From: Amycolatopsis pittospori | GTDB taxonomy: Bacteria > Actinomycetota > Actinomycetes > Mycobacteriales > Pseudonocardiaceae | Direction of reading: 5' to 3' | Length of the DNA stretch: 64,000 bases | Assembly: GCF_013870525.1 (NCBI RefSeq) | Contig: NZ_JACBXD010000008.1 | Location: 62,001-126,000, forward strand | Part shown: positions 41,211-49,315 of the stretch, piece after piece | Layout: each line of letters starts with the position of its first letter | Numbering within the stretch: position 1 is the stretch's first letter | The notes under the pieces: model-generated | The model's database searches: none | What the model was told of the DNA's origin: nothing | Seen by the model: the letters and a program-made list of their open reading frames with translations, nothing else | Program-made: the position numbers and the translations under genes

Positions 41211-41238
41211 GCCGGCCGGGTCCGCGGACCCGGCCGGC
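41211..41238. repeat. 28-bp perfect palindrome between peptide genes and the regulator
   Basis: 14-bp arms (GCCGGCCGGGTCCG and its complement) with no spacer. It sits in the leader between the 18-residue peptide gene and the XRE-NB-ARC start at 41135. It could be an operator or an attenuator stem. Confidence 0.5.
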
Positions 41239-41281
41239 GGCTGCGCGCACAGCCCGTGATCGTCGTTCATCATCGTCGTCC

Positions 41282-41338
41282 TCAGCTGAACACGAAGCCG
41301 AGCAGGGCCAGGATCAGGCCGATGGCGTGGGTCTGCAT
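41282..41338 (-). CDS. 18-residue hydrophobic peptide
   Basis: MQTHAIGLILALLGFVFS, preceded by GAGGAGGTG about 8 nt upstream of ATG 41338. The upstream peptide gene ends 3 bp earlier (TGA 41341-41343), so translation is likely coupled. The sequence is almost one membrane helix. Peptides of this kind can be toxins, membrane anchors or leader peptides. No family known to me; too short for standard gene finders. Confidence 0.5.
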   Translation of the reverse strand: MQTHAIGLILALLGFVFS

Positions 41339-41340
41339 GG

Positions 41341-41499
41341 TCAGCGCACCTCCTCTCCGTGCGTCGCGACCACGGGTTCGACCGGCGTCGCGGGCGCGGT
41401 TCCCTGTGCGCTGCCGAGCAGCACTCCCATGAAGAGCGCGACCACCCCGAGCCAGAAGGCCAGCCGCAAGAGCAGCGAAAACGAGCACATGACCTTCAT
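41341..41499 (-). CDS. 52-residue single-pass membrane peptide
   Basis: MKVMCSFSLLLRLAFWLGVV starts the peptide; residues 8-32 form one membrane helix and the tail (QGTAPATPVEPVVATHGEEV) is polar and could lie outside. ATG 41499 has a strong CAAGGAGTCGG site. It is followed at 3 bp by the 18-residue peptide and then by the XRE-NB-ARC regulator. It is divergent from the gene at 41765. A role as ligand or membrane partner of the STAND regulator is possible but unproven. Confidence 0.6.
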   Translation of the reverse strand: MKVMCSFSLLLRLAFWLGVVALFMGVLLGSAQGTAPATPVEPVVATHGEEVR

Positions 41500-41764
41500 T
41501 CCGACTCCTTGGGTGGGCGTGCTTGGGCAGCACTCGACAACGCGGTAAAACCGCTGGTCCGGTTGTTATTTCGCCGCGAAATCGTCGCGGTCCACCAAGA
41601 ATGCGATGCCCGCCTGGGGGCGACAAGGAGTTTCCTGTTTCCCGTATGGGCGGGAAAGGAAAACCAAAAATAACGATCGGCGATATACCGCCGTGACCGG
41701 CTGGACACGGGCCGCCGCGCTGACGACTATTGACCACCGTGCTTGAACCACTAGGGGAGGACTG

Positions 41765-42745
41765 GTGAACGTCAGCGCCGCGGACCTGGTCGCCGAATTG
41801 AAGCTGCTCCGAAGGGGCAGGGGAATTCCGGCACCTCAGCTCGCCGAACGAGCCGGGCCGGCCTTGCGCGCGGTCTGCCGTATCGACGAAGACGACGAAA
41901 ACGCGGAGGTCCGGAGAAAGATAGGGGACTGCATCACCGAGTGGGCGGCGTCGCTGCCCGACGACCTGCGCGTCGCCGTGCTCGCTGCGTTCGCGCTGCA
42001 CGAAGAAGCGCGGAACCCGTTCTATCAGGACAGGGTGCACTGGCTGGCGAGCAAGCTGGAACGTGACGACCGGACGGCGCGGCGCCGGATCGACGAAGGC
42101 ATCGAACAGCTCGCCGAGGTCGCGATCGCGTCCACAAGCGAGTCCGAGGTCGGCGAAGCCTCCTACCCCAGCAAGAGTTGGCACACCGAAGACCTACGAG
42201 TGACCCTCGCGCTCGATCAGCCCGTTCCGGAGGTTTTCGAGTTCCGCCGGATCGTCGCGGACGCCGACGACATCGCCGAGCTGGACCTGGCCCTGACGCA
42301 GACCGACTCCGACTACCGCGGCGAATCGATCGGCGACGAGGAGCTCCGGGTCGACGTGTTCCACGGTGGACGCCTGACCGGGCGCGTGATGGAGTCCAGT
42401 GACCGGGTCGGCCTCGCGTTGCGGTTACCGGAACCGCTCCACAAACGAAGTCGCCACGAAATCGGGTTGCGGTACCGGGGCGAGTTCAAACAGCCGCATT
42501 TCGTGTGTGTTCCCCGGCATCCGGTGGACCTGTTCGACCTGCACGTCCGATTCCCGCTGCCGATGCCCGTGGAGGTCGTGCAACTGGACCGGGTATTCCA
42601 GGACGACGCGAGCGATGAGGCGACACGCGGGCTTTCCTTGACACCGGACGCCTCGGGCGAGATCCATGTCCAGTTCCGTCGGCTCGCGCCGGGTTTCGCC
42701 TACGGGGTGCGCTGGAAATACCCCGATCCCGGCCCGGTCACCTGA
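41765..42745 (+). CDS. Uncharacterised 326-residue actinobacterial protein
   Basis: No recognised catalytic motif or membrane segment. An N-terminal helical part (LVAELKLLRRGRGIPAPQLA...) contains RVHWLASKLERDDRTARRRI, a short DNA-binding-like helix set, and the C-terminal half is beta-rich (IGLRYRGEFKQPHFVCVPRH). Actinobacterial proteins of this length and layout are often linked to signalling genes but uncharacterised. Start GTG 41765 has GGGGAGG just ahead. Leu221 uses the rare TTA codon (42425-42427). It is divergent from the peptide genes and ends convergent with the kinase gene. Confidence 0.65.
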   Translation: MNVSAADLVAELKLLRRGRGIPAPQLAERAGPALRAVCRIDEDDENAEVRRKIGDCITEWAASLPDDLRVAVLAAFALHEEARNPFYQDRVHWLASKLERDDRTARRRIDEGIEQLAEVAIASTSESEVGEASYPSKSWHTEDLRVTLALDQPVPEVFEFRRIVADADDIAELDLALTQTDSDYRGESIGDEELRVDVFHGGRLTGRVMESSDRVGLALRLPEPLHKRSRHEIGLRYRGEFKQPHFVCVPRHPVDLFDLHVRFPLPMPVEVVQLDRVFQDDASDEATRGLSLTPDASGEIHVQFRRLAPGFAYGVRWKYPDPGPVT

Positions 42746-42855
42746 CGGCCGGGCGGGCCGGTGCCGGCTGACGGACGTCTTCGGCACGACCCACACCGCC
42801 GTAGACGCCCCTCGCCTCGCTGCTCGGTAACCGTCGCTACCTTCGGCCGGCGCCG

Positions 42856-44448
42856 CTAACTCGTGGTCGTGGGTGGCGGAACCTCCTCGGGGAGTCCGAG
42901 CAATTTGGCCTCGCCGAGGTCGAGATAGTTGCCAGACCCGCCGCATTCCCCGGATTTCACCGGCTGCCAGCCGATCTTGAGCCGGAGCACCCCGGTCAGG
43001 TCGACGTCGACCGGCACCATCTTGCCCAGCACGGTCGTGGTCGAAAGCAGTTTGCGGTCGTCGCCGAAGATCTCCAGCTGTACCTTGAGCGACGAGTCCG
43101 GGGAGTTGTCGTCGAGGCCCGCCGAGGCGACGAGACGCCGGAAACCCTTGGAAAGGTTGTACTCGACGGATCCGGGATCGTTGCACTCGTAGATCCTGGT
43201 GGCGACGGTGTGCAGGTAGGTCTTGCCCGCGACCGAGCCGGTCTGATGGTCGGAGTCGAACTGGCCCCGCACCGGCTCCAGTTCGCCGAGGTAGCGCTCG
43301 GCCGGCAGCGCGGGCGAACTCGGCGGTGCCGAAACCGAGGCGCTTCCCGCCTGAGCGGTGCCGCTCGGCGCCTCGGTCGCCGGGGCCGTGGCCGTGACCT
43401 GCACGGTGGTCGTGGGCACCGGCGCGGCCGCCGGTTCGACGGGGGTCCGCGAGTTGCCGGTCAGGGCGACGGTCGTGATCGCCCCGGCGGCGACCACGGT
43501 GGTCGCGACGGCGATCGGCACCCACTTCCTCTTCCGTTTGGGCGGGGGACTGTACAACTGCTCGCCGTACATCTGGTCTCCGATCATGAACGAGGGTGGG
43601 AGAGTGTCCTGCCGGTCCTTCGCGGATTCGGGCTTCGGAGCCCGTTCGAGTCGTTGCCCGACCGGCGCTCCGAGCAGGTCGGGTGTCATCGCGCGGAGAA
43701 CGGCCGCCGTCCGGTCCGCGGTCGGCCGGAACGAGGGATCGAAGGCCAGCAGGAGCCGGATCAGGTCCCACAGGGGTTCCGGCAGCTGACCCGGTCGTCC
43801 CGGTCCCTCGTCGACGGCCCGGACGAAACCGGCGGCGAACGGGGTGACGCCGCAGTACAGCTCGTAGAGCAGGGCTCCGAGCGAGTACATGTCCGACGGC
43901 GGCGCGTCCTCGGCTTCGGGCGCGGCGTAGGTCGACGCGGCCAGCAGGGACGTCTGTCCGGAAGTACGCTGTGTCAGCGACGAACAGGCCGTGTCCGCCA
44001 ACCGGGGGACCCGGACCGAACCGCTGTCGTCCATCAGGACGTTCGCGGGCCGGACGTCCCCGTGGACGATGCCGAGCGCGTGCACCTCGTGCAGGGCGGA
44101 CGCGATCCCCGCGCCGATCCTGGCGATCTCGGCGGGCAGCAGGGTGCCCGCGGTGCCGAGCCATCGCTTCAGCGATCCACCGGGTACGCGGTCCTGGATG
44201 AGCGCGATGGCGTCGTCCTCGATGACGACGTCGTGCAGGAGCACGAGGTTGTCATGCCGCAGACCGACGAGTTGGGACTGCGCACGGAGGAAACGCTCGA
44301 CGAGCGCGGGGTCGCGAGTGCGTCCGAAGGGCAGCAGCTTGATCGCGTAGTCTTCGCCGTCCGGCCCGGTGGCGGCGAAGACCTCTCCCACCGAACCCCG
44401 GCCCAGCGATTCACCGAGCCGGTAGCGCCCGGCCAGTTCACCTTCCAT
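42856..44448 (-). CDS. Membrane-anchored Ser/Thr kinase with NPCBM-like sensor domain
   Basis: A 530-residue protein. The kinase (about 9-270) has a Gly loop (GRGSVGEV, 16-23), AIKLL Lys (about 37) and APE in STYAAPE. Catalytic loop HGDVRPANVL has HGD instead of HRD, and the DFG site reads A-D-T-A, so activity may be low or altered. A basic stretch (PPPKRKRKW) precedes one membrane segment at about 306-326, then a Pro/Thr/Ala-rich linker and an extracellular NPCBM-like domain (about 400-525; VEYNLSKGFRRLVASAGLDD). The same domain is in two SEFIR proteins nearby. It ends 3 bp after the TIR-NB-ARC gene and probably shares its transcript. Confidence 0.87.
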   Translation of the reverse strand: MEGELAGRYRLGESLGRGSVGEVFAATGPDGEDYAIKLLPFGRTRDPALVERFLRAQSQLVGLRHDNLVLLHDVVIEDDAIALIQDRVPGGSLKRWLGTAGTLLPAEIARIGAGIASALHEVHALGIVHGDVRPANVLMDDSGSVRVPRLADTACSSLTQRTSGQTSLLAASTYAAPEAEDAPPSDMYSLGALLYELYCGVTPFAAGFVRAVDEGPGRPGQLPEPLWDLIRLLLAFDPSFRPTADRTAAVLRAMTPDLLGAPVGQRLERAPKPESAKDRQDTLPPSFMIGDQMYGEQLYSPPPKRKRKWVPIAVATTVVAAGAITTVALTGNSRTPVEPAAAPVPTTTVQVTATAPATEAPSGTAQAGSASVSAPPSSPALPAERYLGELEPVRGQFDSDHQTGSVAGKTYLHTVATRIYECNDPGSVEYNLSKGFRRLVASAGLDDNSPDSSLKVQLEIFGDDRKLLSTTTVLGKMVPVDVDLTGVLRLKIGWQPVKSGECGGSGNYLDLGEAKLLGLPEEVPPPTTTS

Positions 44449-44451
44449 GAG

Positions 44452-47268
44452 TCATTCGCCTTTCTTCTTGCCCGTGCCGAACAACCGCTCGGCCGTGAAC
44501 AGCGCGGAGACGAGGGGCCGGGGGAGCCGGATCACCCGTTTCGCCGCGATCGCCTTCGTGGAGAGTTCGGTCGCGATGCCGAGTGCCGCGACGATGTCGT
44601 CCGCGGCGCCGTCGACCAGCTCCGTGGCGCGCCGGTACTGGTCGCGTCCGCTGAACGCCAGTGCGATACCGAGGTCGAGCCGGCTTTCCAGGGTTTCCGG
44701 ATGGGTCAGGCCCAGCAGCCGGATCTGGGGCTGGAGGATGTCCTCCAGGAGGTCGGCCTGGCGGCCGAACTCGCGCAGCTGCCCGTGGGCCAGCGCCATC
44801 CCGTGCCTGATCCGGTACCGCAGCTGGTGCTCGCTCCCGAGGACGCGGAGCACGGTCTGCTCGGTCGCGCTCAGCACGCGCAAGGCCTGTTCCGGCTGTC
44901 CCAGCGCCAGGAGCGCGCGATCGGCCATGACCGCGACGGTCAGGGTCAGCGGGTTCTCCGCGCCGTAGCGTTTCTCGTACGCGCTTTCGAGCTCGCGTAG
45001 TTCCGTGGCGGACCGTTCCCAGTCGGCCCGATCCGGCCGCAGGTCCCGCAGATCGAGCGTGACGGTCGCTTCCGCCTGCAGTAATTCGGCTTCGGTACAG
45101 CGGAAGTGCCGTTCCCGTCCGGTGGCATGGAAGGACGACACCACCTCGGCCGCGACCTGACGTGCCCGCCTGGGATGGCCGTCGAGAAGCAGTGCGCGGA
45201 CGTACTCGAGCAGAGCGGCGGGCAGGAGGTCGTCGCGTAACGGTCCGGGTGGGGCGTCGCGGAGCTCCGGCAAGAGCGCGTCCAGTGCGGCGATGGACTC
45301 GCGGGGGCGCCCGCGCAACCGGGACGCCTGCGCGGTCGCCACGACCGCGGCCAGCCGGTCTTCGTGGCGGCTCGGGAACCGGCCGCGATACTCGTGCCAG
45401 AACGTCCGGTCGCCGGCGTCGTAGTCCCCTTGGCAGTCCAGCGCCTGGGCGGTGATGAGCCTGGCCGCGTACCGTTCGTCCTCGGAATCCGCCAGCAGGA
45501 GAGCGCGCCGGGCATGCCTGGCCGCCTCCGGGTAGAGACCGCAGGCGATCTCCACGCGCGCCGCCGCCGCGAAGTCCGCGCTCGTCGCCCCTTCCGTGGT
45601 CAGGATCATGGCGTGGATTTCGCCCGCGGCCAGTGGATCACCCTGCTTCTCGTGCGCGGTCGCGATCGGGCGCAGCAGCCGGATGCGGTGCTGCGCCGGA
45701 GCACGTTCGGCGAGGGTGCGCGCATGCTGGAGGAGGAAGTCCCGGTATCCGGCGTTTTCGTCGGAGAGCAGTCGCAGCAAGGTTTCCGCCGCGCGCTCGT
45801 GCAGGTCGCCCGGCTCCAGTTCGGCCCTGGCCACCTCGGCCACGAGCGGCTGCAGCTGGAGGCCCCCGTCCACTCGCGAGGCGGCACAGTGCGCGGCGAG
45901 TTCGTCGACGGCGTCGGCGAACTCGCGTTCGGTGGCGAAACCGAGCACCTCGCGGGCGAAGTCGAGTGGGAAGGGCACCGGGGCCAGCAGGCTGCCCAGC
46001 CGGATCAGCCGGGAAGCGAGCGGTCCGAAGCCCTCGAGCAGGTCACGGATCGCGGGCGGGGCGGTGTCCGGGCGAGAGGCGAGGGAGACGTCGTCGAGTC
46101 GTCCGGGTAGATGTCGCGCGGCCAAAGCGTTGGCGCGCACCGTGATCGGGTGTCCGCCGCAGCGCTCGACGAGACGTAGTACAGCTTCTCGTTCGGCGTC
46201 GTCGGTGGGCTCGCGATACTCACTGAAGAGCCGGAGTCCCTCTTCGGGGGACAGCCCGGGCAGGTCGACCGCGGCGACGTCCCACGGGGAATGCTCGACC
46301 CGGCTGGTGATCAGGGTCGACACCTCGGACGCGGGCAGTAGCAGCCGGTCGAGGACGTTCGGCGGGAGCCCGGCCGGAACGTCGTCGACGATCACGAGAA
46401 CCTTCTCGCCGGCGGCGCCGAGCCGCTCGGCGACGTGGTCGCGTAACCGGTCGAGGTCCATTCCGGAGACGTCGGTGCCCAGCCGTTCGGCCGCCACCCG
46501 CGCCAACCCCAGGTGGAACTGGGAAAGGACCTCTTCGGGCGCGTGATGACCGAACGGTCCCAGCCTGATCACACCGCCGTCGAAAGCGTCGTGGAAGAGG
46601 TACGCGTACTGCTCGGCCAACGCGGTCTTCCCCACACCAGGTAGTCCACGCAGCATCAGTACGGGCCGCGAATACGGGGTCATACCAGGGAATTCAGCGG
46701 CATGCAGACCACTGTGGACGGACCAGAGCTCCCGGTACCTTCCGACGATCCGCGCCGGGGGCCGCCGTCCGGGGGGCCGCTTCCCGGCGCCGAGGGGATG
46801 TCCGGCCTCGGCGACCTTGCGCCGGACGCGGTCGACCAGAACGGGCATGGTCCGCTCGGTGACCGGCCCGGAGAAGAATTTCGCGTCGGCCAGTTCCACC
46901 GGCGCGATATGCCTGCTGTCGGGCTCGGGATTGATGGCGAGAACCCGATTCGCCGGCGCGCCGTGACGTCCGGCCGCGATGAAGGCCGCGGTCAGCTCCC
47001 ACTGGCAGGCATAGCGTGTCGGAAGCACACGGGAGTAGTAGACGAGCAGGACGCGCGAACCGGCGATCGCGTCGGCGAGCTCACGGGTGATCGGCGCGAA
47101 CTCGTCGATGACGGTGTCCCGGAAAACGCGGAGCCCCGCGGCCCGGAGCGCGGTTTCCAGCTCGGCCACCCGTTCCGCCCCCTCGGGATCGGCCCGGGTG
47201 AAACACACGAAGACATCGAAACGATCCGAGCTGCGAGCATCGGACAGGCCAGGGTCGGGATCCGTCAT
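44452..47268 (-). CDS. TIR-NB-ARC-TPR protein (plant-resistance-like architecture)
   Basis: A 938-residue protein. The TIR domain (about 10-140) reads DVFVCFTRADPEGAERVAEL and has the Glu of the active site in YACQWELTAAFIAAG. The NB-ARC ATPase begins about 200 with P-loop RGLPGVGKTALAEQ at about 205-218. A long TPR-like helical region fills the rest. TIR domains of this kind cleave NAD+ or make signalling nucleotides, and STAND proteins oligomerise on sensing, so this may be an immune sensor. I start at ATG 47268 (MTDPDPGL), with GGGAGAGAG upstream, not at 47313. It is upstream of the kinase gene with a 3-bp gap. Confidence 0.9.
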   Translation of the reverse strand: MTDPDPGLSDARSSDRFDVFVCFTRADPEGAERVAELETALRAAGLRVFRDTVIDEFAPITRELADAIAGSRVLLVYYSRVLPTRYACQWELTAAFIAAGRHGAPANRVLAINPEPDSRHIAPVELADAKFFSGPVTERTMPVLVDRVRRKVAEAGHPLGAGKRPPGRRPPARIVGRYRELWSVHSGLHAAEFPGMTPYSRPVLMLRGLPGVGKTALAEQYAYLFHDAFDGGVIRLGPFGHHAPEEVLSQFHLGLARVAAERLGTDVSGMDLDRLRDHVAERLGAAGEKVLVIVDDVPAGLPPNVLDRLLLPASEVSTLITSRVEHSPWDVAAVDLPGLSPEEGLRLFSEYREPTDDAEREAVLRLVERCGGHPITVRANALAARHLPGRLDDVSLASRPDTAPPAIRDLLEGFGPLASRLIRLGSLLAPVPFPLDFAREVLGFATEREFADAVDELAAHCAASRVDGGLQLQPLVAEVARAELEPGDLHERAAETLLRLLSDENAGYRDFLLQHARTLAERAPAQHRIRLLRPIATAHEKQGDPLAAGEIHAMILTTEGATSADFAAAARVEIACGLYPEAARHARRALLLADSEDERYAARLITAQALDCQGDYDAGDRTFWHEYRGRFPSRHEDRLAAVVATAQASRLRGRPRESIAALDALLPELRDAPPGPLRDDLLPAALLEYVRALLLDGHPRRARQVAAEVVSSFHATGRERHFRCTEAELLQAEATVTLDLRDLRPDRADWERSATELRELESAYEKRYGAENPLTLTVAVMADRALLALGQPEQALRVLSATEQTVLRVLGSEHQLRYRIRHGMALAHGQLREFGRQADLLEDILQPQIRLLGLTHPETLESRLDLGIALAFSGRDQYRRATELVDGAADDIVAALGIATELSTKAIAAKRVIRLPRPLVSALFTAERLFGTGKKKGE

Positions 47269-47527
47269 CTGCGCACTCTCTCTCCCAGTGGTCGCGGCGG
47301 TTCGCCTGCGCAAGGATCGATCACGAACGCGATTTCGCTACCGGTGATCGAGCGGATACGAGGAACTGTCCTTGATTTGGCAGGTCCGTCGGCGGATTCC
47401 GCCGGGAAACCTCCGCGACACGTATTTTGTCAACGGACAAAACCTGGACAACAAACGACGGCCCGCAACATCGCGGCCCGCCTCCTCGATTACCGGGCAT
47501 TCGAACCGCGAACGCCCGGGAGAGAAC

Positions 47528-47962
47528 ATGGGAATCGCCACTGGCCCCGCGAGCGAGGGGAACAGCACGGTCGGCGCTCTGATCGTCATCGTGATCATCG
47601 GTCTGTACCTGGGCTACAACGCCTTCAAGAGACACGGTTTCCGGCCGCGGCGGGTGGAAACGACGCTGAGCGGTCAGCAGCTGCGGCAGGTCTTCAAGAA
47701 GAAGGTCGCGAGGAACGGCTGGTCCATTACCGACGACGGCAATCCGATGGTCGCCCAGTTCACGTTGCCCGACGGAATCAGCCGTCAGATCTCCCTGAAC
47801 ATTTCGGAGGCGAACGGGCGCACGGTCGCGGAACTGGCCGTGATCCGCCATTCGAAGAGGGTCCTCGGCGGTACGGCCAAGGGTTACACGATGCGGTGGC
47901 GGATGAACGCCTTCATCGCGCAGGTACGACGGCTCGATTCCAGTGCGAAAGTGATGGGCTGA
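47528..47962 (+). CDS. Small membrane-anchored protein before a sigma factor
   Basis: A 144-residue protein. One membrane segment lies at about 15-30 (GALIVIVIIGLYLGYNAF). The remainder is a compact alpha/beta domain (LRQVFKKKVARNGWSITDDG, ISRQISLNISEANGRTVAEL) with no recognised motif. Start ATG 47528 after GGGAGAG. It ends 4 bp before the sigma factor gene and is co-transcribed with it, so it may be a regulator of that sigma factor. The alternative of a free membrane protein cannot be excluded. Confidence 0.65.
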   Translation: MGIATGPASEGNSTVGALIVIVIIGLYLGYNAFKRHGFRPRRVETTLSGQQLRQVFKKKVARNGWSITDDGNPMVAQFTLPDGISRQISLNISEANGRTVAELAVIRHSKRVLGGTAKGYTMRWRMNAFIAQVRRLDSSAKVMG

Positions 47963-47966
47963 TCCG

Positions 47967-48617
47967 ATGACGACTCTCGACACGCGTCCGACCGACGAAG
48001 ACGTCAAGGGCTACACCAGGCTGGAGACCGCGCCGCGCGCGCCCGGCCGGATGACCAGGGAAGTGCTCGATCCGCTCGTCGTCGCGGCGAAGACCGGCGA
48101 CCCGGCCGCCGTCGACGCACTGCTGGCCGTCGTGAAGCCGGCGCTGGTGCGCTATTGCCGCGCCCGCATGGGAGGCCGCGACCTCTCCTACCTGTCGGCC
48201 GACGACGTCGCACAGGAGGTCTGCCTCGCGGTCTTCAAGATGCTTCCGGCGTATGAAGATCGCGGCGGCTCGTTCATCTACCTCGTCCGGGCGATCGCGG
48301 CGAACAAGGTCGCCGACGCCTTCCGCGCAATTTCGCGGGACCGGTCCGACCCCGTACCGGAACTCCCGGAGGCCGGGCCGGTCCACAACGAACCGGAGGA
48401 CCACATGCTCGGCGTCGACCTCGGCGCCCGGCTCGGCAGGCTGGTGGCCACCCTGCCGAAGATGCAGCAGGAAGTACTCACCCTGCGGATCGTCGTCGGC
48501 CTGTCCGCCACCGAGACCGCGGAGGCGCTCGGACTGACGCCGGGCAACGTGCGGGTCAAGCAGCACCGGGCCCTGCTGAAGCTCCGCGAACTGGCGCAAG
48601 AGGAAGACGACTTCTGA
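47967..48617 (+). CDS. ECF sigma factor of the SigD/ShbA group
   Basis: A 216-residue sigma factor. Region 2 has LVRYCRARMGGRD and YLSADDVAQEVCLAVFKMLP, and AIAANKVADAFRAISRDRSD follows, typical of the SigD (mycobacteria) / ShbA (Streptomyces) group. Region 4 is TLPKMQQEVLTLRIVVGLSA then GNVRVKQHRALLKLREL. The housekeeping member of this group normally sits in another locus, so this is likely an extra copy. It is 4 bp after the membrane protein and convergent with the SEFIR gene. Confidence 0.87.
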   Translation: MTTLDTRPTDEDVKGYTRLETAPRAPGRMTREVLDPLVVAAKTGDPAAVDALLAVVKPALVRYCRARMGGRDLSYLSADDVAQEVCLAVFKMLPAYEDRGGSFIYLVRAIAANKVADAFRAISRDRSDPVPELPEAGPVHNEPEDHMLGVDLGARLGRLVATLPKMQQEVLTLRIVVGLSATETAEALGLTPGNVRVKQHRALLKLRELAQEEDDF

Positions 48618-48624
48618 AGCGAGG

Positions 48625-49179
48625 TCAGCTTGGACCTGCTCCAGGGCCCGACTCCGGCGGGAGCACGAGAGGCCGTCCGAGCGGGGGCCGGAGGTGTCGT
48701 GGTTGTCCGGTGATCGTGCGAAGCAGGCCGTCGGCCCCCTCGACGGTCAAGGACGCGATGGGGTACCGGTCCGCCGCGTACGGCTGGAGGAAGAGTGGAA
48801 TTCCTTCGATGTCTTGACCGGGAAGCAGGACAGGAAGGATCTTCGCGGTCCAGGTCTTCCGGTCACCCTGGAGAAGGTCGCGTAACAGGGCCGCTTCGGC
48901 TTGACCGCCGAGATTGCGGTCGGCGGGGCCGTTGCCGTCACCCATTCGTCGGTAGCCTTCGGACGCGACGACGAGGACGTAGTCGTACGAGGTCATGAAG
49001 CGGGTCGCCCACACCTGCCAGTCCTGCCTCGGCCCCGTCGCCCACTGGTCCAGCTCGACGACGATCCCGTTGTTCACGAGCAGGGTCGCGAAGTCCCGCA
49101 CTTGATCACAGTGGTGGTCGCTGTCGTGGGTGTAGGAGATGAAGACCTGCGGAGTCCGGCTGATTTCGTGCGCTTGCAT
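48625..49179 (-). CDS. Single-domain SEFIR protein
   Basis: A 184-residue protein that is essentially one SEFIR domain: QVFISYTHDSDHHCDQVRDF, VVELDQWATGPRQDWQVWAT, and AKILPVLLPGQDIEGIPLFL. A Pro-rich tail ends it. It has no C-terminal binding module, unlike its paralogues at 37873 and 54921. Start ATG 49179. It is convergent with the sigma factor and divergent from the SEFIR-kinase gene at 49316. SEFIR domains are TIR relatives that mediate homotypic protein contacts. Confidence 0.85.
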   Translation of the reverse strand: MQAHEISRTPQVFISYTHDSDHHCDQVRDFATLLVNNGIVVELDQWATGPRQDWQVWATRFMTSYDYVLVVASEGYRRMGDGNGPADRNLGGQAEAALLRDLLQGDRKTWTAKILPVLLPGQDIEGIPLFLQPYAADRYPIASLTVEGADGLLRTITGQPRHLRPPLGRPLVLPPESGPGAGPS

Positions 49180-49315
49180 GCGAGACCTCGTTGCCCGGCG
49201 ATGGTGCTGTGGCGGAACGATAGCAATGACGTCTTGTGTAGCGGATGGAGTATCCGGTACGACTCAGTGACGTAGCTTCGTTGATCAAGTCCGGCGCGGG
49301 GAAGGGACGGTCTTG

